Position numbers and translations under genes: made by a program
Shown: piece after piece, positions 35,095 to 43,699 of the stretch
Position numbering within the stretch: the stretch's first letter is position 1
How the letters are laid out: each line of letters opens with the position of its first letter
Source of the DNA: Azonexaceae bacterium
GTDB lineage: Bacteria > Pseudomonadota > Gammaproteobacteria > Burkholderiales > Rhodocyclaceae
Reading direction: 5' to 3'
Length of the DNA stretch: 64,000 nt
Assembly (NCBI GenBank): GCA_009469675.1
Contig: SSSZ01000050.1
Location: 1-64,000, forward strand
Notes under the pieces: model-generated
The model's input: only the letters and a program-made list of their open reading frames with translations
Databases searched by the model: none
What the model was told of the DNA's origin: nothing

Positions 35095-35481
35095 TCAGAG
35101 CGCCTGCCTGAGCAGGGCGACGATCTGGTCCTTGCGGGTTTCGCCCGTCGAGCGGCCGACTTCCTTGCCACCCTTGAAGACGATGAGGGTGCTCTGCATC
35201 GTCGCCTTGAGTCCCTTGAGGGCGTTCTTCTGCTTGTCGAAATCGACCTGCAGCATGGTCAGCGCCTTCATTTCCGGCATCTGCAGGACTTCATTGACCA
35301 CCGGCCCCTGGGCCTTGCAGATCGGGCACCAGTCGGCATGGATGACCACCAGGGTAGGTTTGCCCTCTTTTTGCAGAGCGTCGAAGTGGGCCTGGTCGTA
35401 GGCGTGGCCGGCGGCCATGGCGCCGGCGCTGGCGCTGGCGAAGAGGAAGGACACGAGGAAGAGGCGGAGGATGCGCAACAT
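35095..35481 (-). CDS. Exported thioredoxin-family protein
   Basis: 128 residues with a signal peptide (1-24, LFLVSFLFASASAGAMA) and one thioredoxin fold. The active site is WCPIC, and the cis-Pro position is replaced by Thr/Leu near residue 95 (MQSTLIVFKGG), which weakens the canonical layout. It probably acts in the periplasm as the redox partner of the CcdA-type protein just downstream, for example in cytochrome c maturation or disulfide repair. ATG 35481. Confidence 0.9.
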   Translation of the reverse strand: MLRILRLFLVSFLFASASAGAMAAGHAYDQAHFDALQKEGKPTLVVIHADWCPICKAQGPVVNEVLQMPEMKALTMLQVDFDKQKNALKGLKATMQSTLIVFKGGKEVGRSTGETRKDQIVALLRQAL

Positions 35482-35632
35482 GATGAATCTCCTGAAAGGG
35501 GCGGGATGGATTCCCTCTGTGACAACGAAAAGTAGCGGACGTTTGCGGTTTCGTGCCCGGGCGCCCGGCGGCCGGTTCCTCCCATGCGATTAGTCGGCGC
35601 CGGAAACGAATCCTTACACGAATCGCACCGGC

Positions 35633-35663
35633 TTGCCGGCCACTTTTCCCGGCGCGGTAGAAT
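35633..35663 (+). promoter_or_regulatory. Putative promoter giving a nearly leaderless glycosyltransferase mRNA
   Basis: TTGCCG (35633-35638) and TAGAAT (35658-35663) are 19 bp apart. ATG 35672 is only eight bases after the -10 box, leaving no room for a Shine-Dalgarno sequence. Confidence 0.45.
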
Positions 35664-35671
35664 GCCCGCCA

Positions 35672-37267
35672 ATGATTCTCCGCCACCCGCCCCTCGCCCT
35701 TTTCTTCCTGGCCCTCGCCGCCCTCGTCCCGGGCATCTGGGAAGCCACCGGCATCACTGGCAAGGACGAGTTCTACCTGGGCCTGCGCACGCCCATGGAA
35801 ATGATGGCCGGCGACCACTGGCTGGTGCCCTTCCTCGACGGCGCGCCGCGCATCAAGAAACCGCCGCTCCTCTACTGGCTGGGCCGGGCAAGCTACGAAA
35901 CCCTGGGCGTCTCGCTCTTCAGCGCCCGCCTGGTGGCCGTCTGCTTCGCCGCCCTGCTCGTCGCCGCCACCGCCGGCATCGCCCGGCGCCTGAGCGGAGA
36001 GGCCCGCACCGGCTGGCTCGCCGGCCTCGTCCTGCTGGGCTGCCTGGGGCTGCACAGCGAAGGCCGCCGCTTCATGCTCGACGTCCCGGTGGCCGCCCTT
36101 TCCGCCACCGCCTTGTGGTGCACCCTCATCTGGCTGGAAAAACCGCGCTGGCCCTGGCTGACCGCGGCCACCCTGGCGCTTGCCGCGGGCTTTCTCGTCA
36201 AGGGGCCGATCGTCGCCCTGGTCTGCGGCGCCGGACTCGCCGCCCTGGCCCTCGGCGGGAACCTGTCCCGCCGCGACCTGGCGGGCCGCTGGCCGGCTCT
36301 GGCCGCCCACGGCGCCCTCTTCCTGGCCCTCGCCCTGCCCTGGTTCGGCCTGGTCCGCCTGCTTTACCCGCAAGCCGCCGAACTGGCTTTGGCCGACGAG
36401 GTCGAATCCCGGCAGTTCTTCCACCTCAGCCCGGAAATCGCCCTCGGCCTCGTCAATGTCGCCGCCCCCTGGGTCTTCGTATTTTGCGCCGGCGCCTGGG
36501 CGCAGCGCCGCCAGCCCCTGGTCCGCCTGATTCTCGCCTGGTTCCTCCTGAGCTTTCTGCCCTTTTTCTTTTTGCGTAGTTTCGACCGCTACCTGATCGG
36601 TTCCCTGGTTCCCCTCGCCATCCTGGTCGCCGTCGCCCTGCCCGAGCTGCGCCTGGGTTGGCCGTTTCGCCTCGGCCTTGCCGTCGCCCTGCTGGCGGGC
36701 GGCCTGCTCGCCGGCTTCGCCGCCTGGTTCGGCCTGGGGGGCTGGTACTGGCTGCCGCTGCCCGCCGCCTACCTGGCCTGGGCCTGGTGGCGTCCGGGCC
36801 GACCCGGCCACTGCCTGGCGGCTCCCATCGTTTTCTGGAGCGCGCTGCTGGCCGGGGTTTTTCCCGCCCTCGGCATTAACGCCGTTCCGACGGCCGTGGT
36901 CGACCTCGGCAAGACCCGCCCCGTCGCCTTTTTCGACGGCCCCCAGCCGGCCCTGCTGCCTATCCTGGCCCAGGCCCCCCACCGCCACTACACCCGCCTC
37001 GACCACCACGCCGCAAGCGAACTGGCGGGCTCGCAGACCCTCGTCTTCTGCGAAAGCAAGGATTCGCCTCGGCTCGCCGAGCAGGCGGCGGCGGCTGGCT
37101 GGCGGGCGGTGCCCGCCGGCCGTTACGCCACCCTGGCCTCCCACGGCTCGGGAGTGCGCTTCGCCCGCCTTGGCGCCACCGCCGCCGACTGGCGCGAGGC
37201 CTTGGTCCGCCGCGACCTGGGGCCGCTGCTGACCACCGTCGAATGGTTCACCCTGGAAGCGCCATGA
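35672..37267 (+). CDS. ArnT/PMT-like family 39 glycosyltransferase
   Basis: About 531 residues from ATG 35672 (an upstream in-frame ATG at 35633 would add 13 residues). It has about 11 membrane helices. The first periplasmic loop carries the catalytic acidic pair 'ITGKDEFYLGLRTPMEMM' and the family signature 'PRIKKPPLLYWLG'. Enzymes of this group move a sugar from undecaprenyl- or dolichyl-phosphate to lipid A or other acceptors at the periplasmic face. The acceptor is unknown. It is first in an overlapping three-gene operon with a sialidase-fold protein and a small membrane protein. Confidence 0.88.
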   Translation: MILRHPPLALFFLALAALVPGIWEATGITGKDEFYLGLRTPMEMMAGDHWLVPFLDGAPRIKKPPLLYWLGRASYETLGVSLFSARLVAVCFAALLVAATAGIARRLSGEARTGWLAGLVLLGCLGLHSEGRRFMLDVPVAALSATALWCTLIWLEKPRWPWLTAATLALAAGFLVKGPIVALVCGAGLAALALGGNLSRRDLAGRWPALAAHGALFLALALPWFGLVRLLYPQAAELALADEVESRQFFHLSPEIALGLVNVAAPWVFVFCAGAWAQRRQPLVRLILAWFLLSFLPFFFLRSFDRYLIGSLVPLAILVAVALPELRLGWPFRLGLAVALLAGGLLAGFAAWFGLGGWYWLPLPAAYLAWAWWRPGRPGHCLAAPIVFWSALLAGVFPALGINAVPTAVVDLGKTRPVAFFDGPQPALLPILAQAPHRHYTRLDHHAASELAGSQTLVFCESKDSPRLAEQAAAAGWRAVPAGRYATLASHGSGVRFARLGATAADWREALVRRDLGPLLTTVEWFTLEAP

Positions 37268-38382
37268 CCCCCCCGTCGCGCAGTGCCGCCGCTTTCTTCC
37301 TGGCTGCGCTCCTGGCGGCGGTGCTGCGCGCCCCGGCGCCGCCGCCCCCGGCTTTCGCCCTGCCCGCGCCGGCCCTGCCCACGCCGGGGACTGCCGCATT
37401 CGCCGCCGAAGCGCTGCCGGCCGCCGCCCCGTCGGCCCATGCCGCCACCCTGGCCGAACTTCCCGACGGCCGGCTGGCCGCCGCCTGGTTCGCCGGTTCC
37501 CGCGAGGGCGCTGCCGACGTCGCCATCTGGTTCTCCCGCAAGAATTCCAGCGGCTGGGAGCCGCCCCGGGCGGTGGCCGAGCGCGCCGCCACAGCGGCCG
37601 CCACCGGCGCCCACGTCCGCAAGCTGGGCAACCCGGTCCTTTACGCCGAGGGGGAGCGCCTCCACCTCTGGTTCGTCAGCGCCGCGGTGGGCGGCTGGGC
37701 CGGCAGTTCGATCAACCACAGCGTCTCGACCGACGCCGGCGCCACCTGGTCCCCGGCTGAGAAGCTGGCGACCTCGCCCTTTTTCAATCTCAGCACCCTG
37801 GTCCGCACCCCGCCCCTGGCCTTGGCCGACGGCGGGGTGGGCCTGCCGGTCTATCACGAATTCATTGACAAGCGCGGCGAGTGGCTGCGCCTGGACGCCG
37901 CCGGCCGGATCGTCGGCCGGACCCGCCTGGCCGCGGTAGGGCCGGCGCTGCAGCCGGCCCTCGCCGCCCTTGACGGGCAGCGCGCCGTGGCCCTCCTGCG
38001 CAACGCCGGCGGCGGCGGCGCGCCGCAGGTGCTGCGGGCCGATACGGGCGACGCCGGCGAACGGTTTTCGCCCCTGGTGGAAATCGCCGTGGGCAATCCC
38101 AATTCCTCCCTCGCCCTCCTTCGCCTGCCCAGCGGCCGCCTGCTCCTGGCCGGCAACCCGGGGGAGGGGCGGAACCGCCTGCAACTGTGGGTTGGGGATG
38201 GCGAGGGCCGGACCTGGAGAGCCAGCCGGGTGGTGGAACAGAGCGCCGACGGCGCCGACGAGTTTTCCTACCCGGCCCTGCTCCTGGCCCGGGACGGGCG
38301 CATCCATCTGGCCTACACCTGGAAGCGGCAGGCCATCAACCACGCCGCTTTCGACGAAGCCTGGCTGGAGGCGGCGCCATGA
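37264..38382 (+). CDS. Exported sialidase-fold (BNR repeat) protein
   Basis: 372 residues from ATG 37264 (ATGA overlap with the glycosyltransferase). A hydrophobic N-terminus (8-22) is followed by an Ala/Pro-rich linker, so it is probably periplasmic or lipid-anchored. The beta-propeller shows a good Asp box, STDAGATW (near residue 155), and a weaker one, GDGEGRTW, plus 'LAELPDGRLAAAWFAGSREGAADV', where the Arg/Asp of sialidase-like active sites would lie. Similar 'exo-alpha-sialidase' proteins occur in bacteria with no sialic acid use, so the substrate is open. Context suggests trimming or sensing of the glycan made by the upstream enzyme. Confidence 0.82.
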   Translation: MTPPSRSAAAFFLAALLAAVLRAPAPPPPAFALPAPALPTPGTAAFAAEALPAAAPSAHAATLAELPDGRLAAAWFAGSREGAADVAIWFSRKNSSGWEPPRAVAERAATAAATGAHVRKLGNPVLYAEGERLHLWFVSAAVGGWAGSSINHSVSTDAGATWSPAEKLATSPFFNLSTLVRTPPLALADGGVGLPVYHEFIDKRGEWLRLDAAGRIVGRTRLAAVGPALQPALAALDGQRAVALLRNAGGGGAPQVLRADTGDAGERFSPLVEIAVGNPNSSLALLRLPSGRLLLAGNPGEGRNRLQLWVGDGEGRTWRASRVVEQSADGADEFSYPALLLARDGRIHLAYTWKRQAINHAAFDEAWLEAAP

Positions 38383-38945
38383 ACCCGGCCGCCCTCTTCG
38401 GCCTGATCGCCTCGGCCCTGGTCGTGGGGGCCGCCGGCGCCCTGCTGTTTCCCCGGCTGCCGCGCATCGTCGCCCTGGCGGCGGCCGGCCTTGCCCTGGC
38501 GCCGGTCTTCGCCGGCGAAAGTGTGGCGATGTGGGTGCACGGCCTGCTCGGCCAGCCATCAGCGACCCTGGCCCAACTCGCCCTGCTGCGCTGCCTCGGC
38601 GGCACCGTACCGGCCCTCGGCGCGGCGCGGCGCTGGGCTTTCGTGGCTGGGGCCGGAGCGTTCTACGGGAGCTTCCTGGGCAATTTTGCCGGCTTCGACT
38701 TCTTCAGCCTGGGCTACCGCCCGGCCGGCCTCTTCGTCGGGGCCCTCCTGCCCTTCGCCGCCTGGCTGCACCGGCGGGGCGAATCCGGCTGGCTGGTGAT
38801 CCTCGGCGTCGACCTCGCGGCCTACGCCCTGGGCCTCTTCGACAATGCCTGGAACGCCTTGCTGGACCCCGTGGTGGTGCTTCTGGCGCTGGCTGCGGCC
38901 TTCAGGAAAGGACGGCCTGGGCGATCAGCTGGCGAATGCTCGTAG
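38379..38945 (+). CDS. Small polytopic membrane protein, third gene of the glycosyltransferase operon
   Basis: 188 residues from ATG 38379 (ATGA overlap). Five or six hydrophobic segments, high Ala/Leu, no recognised domain. Its coupling to the glycosyltransferase and sialidase-fold genes suggests a shared envelope-glycan role, perhaps lipid carrier handling; this is inference. The last 44 bases overlap, in convergent orientation, the end of the double-receiver gene. Confidence 0.8.
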   Translation: MNPAALFGLIASALVVGAAGALLFPRLPRIVALAAAGLALAPVFAGESVAMWVHGLLGQPSATLAQLALLRCLGGTVPALGAARRWAFVAGAGAFYGSFLGNFAGFDFFSLGYRPAGLFVGALLPFAAWLHRRGESGWLVILGVDLAAYALGLFDNAWNALLDPVVVLLALAAAFRKGRPGRSAGECS

Positions 38946-39702
38946 CTTCGAAGGGTTTGTCGCAGATCGCCGAAACGCCGGCCTTTTCCACCGCCGCCAG
39001 GCGCCCCCGGTTCTGTTCGCTGGTCACCATGAGCACCGGCACGGCGCTCTGCCAGCTCTGGGTGCGGATGTATTCGGTCAGTTCCCGCCCATCCATCTCC
39101 GGCATGTTGTAGTCGGTGATGACCAGGTCGACCATCGTCCCCTGCAGGCATTCCACCGCCTCGCGGCCGTTTTCCGCCTCGGTGATGCGGCTGATGCCGA
39201 GTTCCTCGAGAAGGCGCCGCAGGTGGCGCCGGGAGGCCAGGCTGTCGTCCACCACGAGCACCCGCAGCTGCTCCATTTCGGCGGTATCGATGTCGCTCGG
39301 CGGGTTGAGGTAGTCGGCGGCGGCGAACAGCGCCCGCGACAGCTGCTGCTCGTTGAAGGGTTTGGCCAGGATGCTGCAGGCGCCGGCCTGGCGCACCGGC
39401 TCGAGAACCTGGGGCCGGGTCTCGCTGGAAACGAGGATGAAGGGCACGGCTTCGAGGAAGGGATCGGCGCGCATGGCGGTGACCAGTTCGGTGCCGGCGC
39501 CGTCGGGCAGATAGAGGCTGCTGACCACGATCCAGCCGGCATCGACCCGGGCCAGCGCGGCCAGGGCCTCGGCCTTGGAATGGCAGGATTCGATCTGGCC
39601 GACCCCCTGGTTCTTGAGCATGCGGGAAACGAGATGGGCCTGGGCCGACGACGGTTCGACCAGAACCACATGCAATTCGGCGAGCGACGAGGTGAAAGCC
39701 AC
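38902..39702 (-). CDS. Tandem receiver protein (REC-REC)
   Basis: 266 residues from GTG 39702, consisting only of two CheY-like domains. The first (about 10-130) lacks the acceptor Asp (WIVVSSLYLPDG) but keeps the switch Lys region (LAKPFN). The second (about 145-264) is complete: VLVVDDS, acceptor in LVITDYNMPEMDG, and 'CDKPFE'. It has no output domain, so it probably works by protein-protein contact, for example as a chemotaxis or phosphorelay connector. The C-terminal codons are shared, antisense, with the end of the upstream convergent operon. Confidence 0.9.
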   Translation of the reverse strand: MAFTSSLAELHVVLVEPSSAQAHLVSRMLKNQGVGQIESCHSKAEALAALARVDAGWIVVSSLYLPDGAGTELVTAMRADPFLEAVPFILVSSETRPQVLEPVRQAGACSILAKPFNEQQLSRALFAAADYLNPPSDIDTAEMEQLRVLVVDDSLASRRHLRRLLEELGISRITEAENGREAVECLQGTMVDLVITDYNMPEMDGRELTEYIRTQSWQSAVPVLMVTSEQNRGRLAAVEKAGVSAICDKPFEATSIRQLIAQAVLS

Positions 39703-39800
39703 GAACTATCCCCTGGCGATTGGCAGACGGCCCCACTATAACAGGTGCCCGGGGCCGGCGAAACGCCCGTCCCCCGGGCCGGGGCAGGAGCGCCGCCCGA

Positions 39801-40508
39801 TCAGGCCGGCGGCGGCAGGTCGAAATAAAGGATTTCGCTCGCCTCGCCGGCAACGATTTCCAGCCGCGGCTCGTCGGCGAGCTTGGCGGCGTCCCCGCCG
39901 GCGAGGTCGATGCCGTTCAGCCGGACCCGACCGCGCACCACGTGGAGGTAGCCCAGGCGCCCCGGCGTCTGGGTTCGCCCGGCAGCTTCCTGCGGCTCCA
40001 GGCGGCAGACGTGGATGTGGGCGTCCTGGCCGATGGTGGTGCTGCCCTGGGCGCCGTCGGGGGAGGCGATGCAGCGCCAGGGGCCGGGAATCTCGCCGCC
40101 GGCGACGGCGAGCTGCTCGTAGCTGGCCTGGCCCCCGGGCGCTGCCGGCTCGATCCAGATTTGCAGCAAATGGGTTTCCTCGGTCACCGAAGGGTTGAAT
40201 TCGCTGTGCAGGATGCCCCGGCCGGCGCTCATGCGCTGCACTTCGCCGCGCCGGATGACACCGCCATTGCCCAGGCTGTCGCGGTGTTCCAGGACGCCAG
40301 CCAGGATGTAGGTGACGATTTCCATGTCGCGGTGGCCGTGCATGCCAAAGCCCTTGCCCGGCTTGACCCGATCCTCGTTGATGACGCGCAGCGCCCCCCA
40401 GCCCATTTCCTCGGGATCGTGATAGGCGGCGAAGGAAAAGCTGTGCTTCGCCAGCAGCCAGCCGTGGTCGGCGTGACCCCGATCCTTGCCTGCCCGTATC
40501 TTTATCAT
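39801..40508 (-). CDS. Pirin-family protein (YhhW-like quercetinase fold)
   Basis: 235 residues from ATG 40508, preceded by GGGGGAG. Bicupin fold; the metal ligands H57, H59, H101 and E103 (GMHGHRDME and GILHSEFNP) sit at the same positions as in E. coli YhhW. YhhW-type enzymes open quercetin in vitro, and their physiological role is unsettled. The short C-terminal cupin is degenerate, as usual. It is the last gene of a minus-strand run after the ParA-like gene, 52 bp apart. Confidence 0.92.
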   Translation of the reverse strand: MIKIRAGKDRGHADHGWLLAKHSFSFAAYHDPEEMGWGALRVINEDRVKPGKGFGMHGHRDMEIVTYILAGVLEHRDSLGNGGVIRRGEVQRMSAGRGILHSEFNPSVTEETHLLQIWIEPAAPGGQASYEQLAVAGGEIPGPWRCIASPDGAQGSTTIGQDAHIHVCRLEPQEAAGRTQTPGRLGYLHVVRGRVRLNGIDLAGGDAAKLADEPRLEIVAGEASEILYFDLPPPA

Positions 40509-40560
40509 GGCGCTCCCCCGTCCCGGATACCGGGGTTTGACCGGCTGCGGCGGCGCCGGT

Positions 40561-41184
40561 TCAGGCCTCGACCCAGTCGATGATGGCCCGCCATTGGTCG
40601 ACGTCGCGCTCGGCCCGGGAGGGCGGCAGGTCGAAGAGGGTGAGGCCGGCGGCGGCGGCCTGGACATAGACCTGGGTGTCCCGCAGGTAGGCCAGCACGG
40701 GCAGTTCCAGGCTGGCGAAGAAGCGCTCCAGTTCCCCGGCGGCGCGGGTTCGGGCGTCGACCCGCATGCCCACCACGGCGACGTCGGCCTTGCCCTTGCG
40801 CACCGCCTTTTCGGCCAGCAGGTCACGGATGAACTGGCGGGTGGCGAGCATGTCGAAAAGCGAGGGCTGGACCGGCACGATGACCCGGGACGACAGTTTC
40901 AAGACCTTTTCCAGCATTTTGCCGCGCAAGCCGGCCGGGGTATCGAGGACGGCGTGGGTGGTGCCCTTGGGAGGCCGCGCCACGGCATCGGGGCCGACCT
41001 CCCAGGTGGCGATGGGGGGAGCCTCGGCGGGGCGCAGGGCGAGCCAGTCCCGGGCCGACTGCTGGCGGTCGATATCGCCCAGCATCACCCCTTGGCGGCG
41101 GGAAGCGAAGTAGCCGGCCAGATTGGTGGCCAGGGTGCTCTTGCCCGATCCGCCCTTGGGGTTGGCGACGAGGAAGGCCTTCAC
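40561..41184 (-). CDS. ParA/MinD-like P-loop ATPase
   Basis: 207 residues from GTG 41184, which overlaps the upstream stop (GTGA). The deviant Walker A motif, PKGGSGKST, starts at residue 9. Walker A' follows (GDIDRQQSARDWL), and Walker B is in 'HAVLDTPAGL'. It is short, with no DNA-binding extension, as in orphan ParA proteins that position cell components. There is no parB nearby, so chromosome segregation is unlikely. Tight coupling to the TAXI binding protein gene is odd and may be meaningful, for instance in placing a membrane complex. Confidence 0.85.
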   Translation of the reverse strand: MKAFLVANPKGGSGKSTLATNLAGYFASRRQGVMLGDIDRQQSARDWLALRPAEAPPIATWEVGPDAVARPPKGTTHAVLDTPAGLRGKMLEKVLKLSSRVIVPVQPSLFDMLATRQFIRDLLAEKAVRKGKADVAVVGMRVDARTRAAGELERFFASLELPVLAYLRDTQVYVQAAAAGLTLFDLPPSRAERDVDQWRAIIDWVEA

Positions 41185-42506
41185 GCCGCCTGCTCCAGCT
41201 TGACCAGGGTGCTGCGCACCAGATTGACGTGCTCGCGCAGGGTATAGACGAGGTCGGTGAAGCCGAGGGGCACCCGCAACTGGCTGGCCTGTTCCTCCAG
41301 GGTATCGAGGCGGTCGCGGTATTCGCCCAGGCGGGCCGGGTCGAAATGATGCTTGAGGTCGTCTTCGAGGAACTTCAGTTCGCCGTAGCAGCGGAAGACC
41401 TTGGACCGCACCCGCCAGGTGTAGATGGCCGGCGCCACCTTGAGCAGCGGGATGAGGAGCGCCACCACCGGCACCAGGAGGACGATCAGGCGGTCGATCA
41501 GTACGGCCAGCCAGAAGGGCAGGTAGCGCTGCAGGAAGGGCGAACCCGACTTGTGGTAGCGCGCCGCCTCGGGCGATTGCGGAAAGAGGGCGTCCTTGTA
41601 GGCGGGAAACTCGCCGGCCTTCTGGAAAAAGCCGATCTTGCCGTGCACCTCGCTCATGGCCTGGAGGAGCAGCGACTGCAGGGCGGGGTGGAGGTCGTCG
41701 CGGACCACCAGATTGGCGGTGGGCGCCAGGAGCGTCACGTCGTGGGGGGGAAAGTCGCGCACCAGGTCGGCGACGCCGTGGGGCATGACGAGTTTGGTGA
41801 GAAAGGGAAAGCGGCGCAGATAGGCGTCGGCCTGGGAAAAATTCATCACCTGGATGCCGGGCGAACGGAGCAGCACCTGCACCACCGGGGCCTTCTCGGC
41901 GGCGATGATGAAAGCCGCGTCGATGCGCCGCTGCTGCAGTTCCTCGGCGGCCTTGAGGCCGGAAAGGGGAACCAGGTGGTCGCCGGGTTCGATCTCGTTG
42001 GCGGTCAGCAATTGCTGGGCGAGCTGGCGGACGCCCGACCCCTCCTGGCCGATGGCGATACGCTTGCCCTTCAGATCGGTAAGGCGGTCCATGCGCCGGT
42101 CGGCGCGGTAGAAGACCCAGACCGGCTCGTAGAAGGCGCTGCCCAGGGACTGCAGGCCGGAATCGTCGGCTTCGTCGGCCTCGCCCCGGGGGTCGACGAC
42201 GCCCCCCTGGACGAAGCCGACCTGGGCCTCGTCCTTTTTCAGCCGATCCAGGTTTTCCAGCGACCCGGCCGAGGCTCGGACCTCGAGTTCGATGCCGTTC
42301 TTGGCGAGGATCGCCGCGTAGCGCCCGGCATAGTAGTAATACGCCCCGGCCTCGCTGCCGGTGGTGATGACGATCTTCTTGGGCGGCGCCGGCTCGACGA
42401 ACTGGTAGGCGACGGCAAAACCGATGCCGGCAATGAGGACGATCCACCAGGCGGTGGCGAAAAGGTCGCGCAGCGACAGCAGTCCGGCTTTGAGCTTGGC
42501 CACCAT
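41181..42506 (-). CDS. Membrane-anchored TAXI-family solute-binding protein
   Basis: About 441 residues from ATG 42506, chosen because it leaves a short basic start before the first membrane helix (FATAWWIVLIAGIGFAVAYQF). The TAXI-type binding domain is at about 40-310: 'KKIVITTGSEAGAYYYYAGRYA', 'VGFVQGG', 'GKRIAIGQEGSGVRQLA'. A second strongly hydrophobic segment (about 325-360) and a charged cytoplasmic tail of about 80 residues follow. Ordinary TAXI proteins are secreted and serve a TRAP permease. Here it is anchored at both ends and no permease is near, so it may sense rather than transport. Confidence 0.85.
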   Translation of the reverse strand: MVAKLKAGLLSLRDLFATAWWIVLIAGIGFAVAYQFVEPAPPKKIVITTGSEAGAYYYYAGRYAAILAKNGIELEVRASAGSLENLDRLKKDEAQVGFVQGGVVDPRGEADEADDSGLQSLGSAFYEPVWVFYRADRRMDRLTDLKGKRIAIGQEGSGVRQLAQQLLTANEIEPGDHLVPLSGLKAAEELQQRRIDAAFIIAAEKAPVVQVLLRSPGIQVMNFSQADAYLRRFPFLTKLVMPHGVADLVRDFPPHDVTLLAPTANLVVRDDLHPALQSLLLQAMSEVHGKIGFFQKAGEFPAYKDALFPQSPEAARYHKSGSPFLQRYLPFWLAVLIDRLIVLLVPVVALLIPLLKVAPAIYTWRVRSKVFRCYGELKFLEDDLKHHFDPARLGEYRDRLDTLEEQASQLRVPLGFTDLVYTLREHVNLVRSTLVKLEQAA

Positions 42507-42633
42507 CCTAGGCCTCGCGGCGCCCTGCCCGGGCCGCCGGGCAAGCCGGCCGGGATTGACGGCGGACCGCCCGGGGGGCGGCGAAGCCACACGTCGTCTC
42601 GAGGGTCATGGCAGGTGGTCGAAACACGGCCGC

Positions 42634-43608
42634 TCAGGGCAGGAGGATGGTGGAACCCGTGGTACGGCGGGCTTCCAGGTCGCGCTGGGCCTGGGCGGCG
42701 TCCTTGAGGGCGTAGGTCTGGTTGACTTCGATCCGGACCTGACCCGCCGCGACGACGGCGAACAGTTCGGTCCCCAGGGCGGCGAGGTCGGCCCGCTGGG
42801 CGGTGTAGGTCATCAAGGTCGGCCGGGTGACGAAAAGCGAACCCTTCTGGGAGAGGAGCAGGATGTCGAAGGGCGGCACCGGCCCCGAAGCGTTGCCGTA
42901 GCTCACCAGCATGCCCAGGGGGCGCAGGCTGTCGAGGGAAGCGGTGAAGGTGTCCTTGCCGACGCCGTCGTACACCACCGCGACGCCTTCGCCGCCGGTG
43001 ATCTCCCGCACCCGGGGGGCGACGTTCTCCCGGCTGTAGTTGATGACGTGGTCGCAGCCGTGGGCCCGGGCCAGGTCGCCCTTGGCGTCGGAACCGACGG
43101 TGCCGATCACCGTCGCCCCCAGGGCCTTGGCCCACTGGCAGGCGATCAGCCCGACCCCGCCGGCGGCGGCGTGGATGAGGACCGCATCGCCGGCCTGGAC
43201 GCGATAGGTGCGGCGCAGCAGGTAGGCGGCGGTGAGGCCCTGCAGCATCATGGCGGCGGCGGTGCGAAAGCCGATGCCGTCGGGCAAGACAAGCAGGCGA
43301 TGGGCGGGAAGGTTGCGGGCTTCGGCGTAGGCCCCCACCGGCCCGCCGGCATAGGCCACGCGATCGCCGACCTTGACCTCGGCGACGCCCTCGCCGACGG
43401 CCACCACCGTCCCCGCGCCCTCGAGGCCGAGGCCGGCGGGCAGCGGCACGGGATAAAGCCCGGTGCGGTGATAGATATCGATGAAATTGAGGCCCACCGC
43501 CGCGTGGCGCACCTGCGCCTCGCCCGCCGCCGGGGGCGGAAGATCGACCGCCTCCCACGCCAAGACCTCGGGGCCGCCGGTTTGATGGATACGGATGGCG
43601 TGGGTCAT
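42634..43608 (-). CDS. qor: NADPH:quinone oxidoreductase (zeta-crystallin-like MDR)
   Basis: 324 residues, medium-chain dehydrogenase/reductase fold without structural zinc. Visible motifs are 'GLNFIDIYHRTGLYP' in the catalytic domain and the Rossmann motif 'VLIHAAAGGVGLIACQWAK' near residue 150. It reduces quinones with NADPH, usually by one electron. The ATG at 43608 follows a GGAGAC-type site. It stands alone between the TAXI gene and uvrD on the same strand. Confidence 0.93.
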   Translation of the reverse strand: MTHAIRIHQTGGPEVLAWEAVDLPPPAAGEAQVRHAAVGLNFIDIYHRTGLYPVPLPAGLGLEGAGTVVAVGEGVAEVKVGDRVAYAGGPVGAYAEARNLPAHRLLVLPDGIGFRTAAAMMLQGLTAAYLLRRTYRVQAGDAVLIHAAAGGVGLIACQWAKALGATVIGTVGSDAKGDLARAHGCDHVINYSRENVAPRVREITGGEGVAVVYDGVGKDTFTASLDSLRPLGMLVSYGNASGPVPPFDILLLSQKGSLFVTRPTLMTYTAQRADLAALGTELFAVVAAGQVRIEVNQTYALKDAAQAQRDLEARRTTGSTILLP

Positions 43609-43699
43609 GGCGGTCTCCTGAGCATTTTTGAGCGGTTAACTATACCGTGGCTTGGGGCGCGGGGAGCGTTTCCGACGATGGGGACCACGCAGGGGGCGG

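Noticed and set aside
37264..38382. Secreted virulence sialidase
   Set aside because: Only one good Asp box is seen and no sialic acid metabolism genes are nearby; a sialidase fold alone does not show sialidase activity.
40561..41184. Chromosome-partition parA
   Set aside because: There is no parB or parS-like site nearby, and the protein is short with no DNA-binding extension.
41181..42506. TRAP-TAXI transporter locus
   Set aside because: No DctQ/M permease gene is adjacent, and the binding protein is membrane-anchored at both ends.
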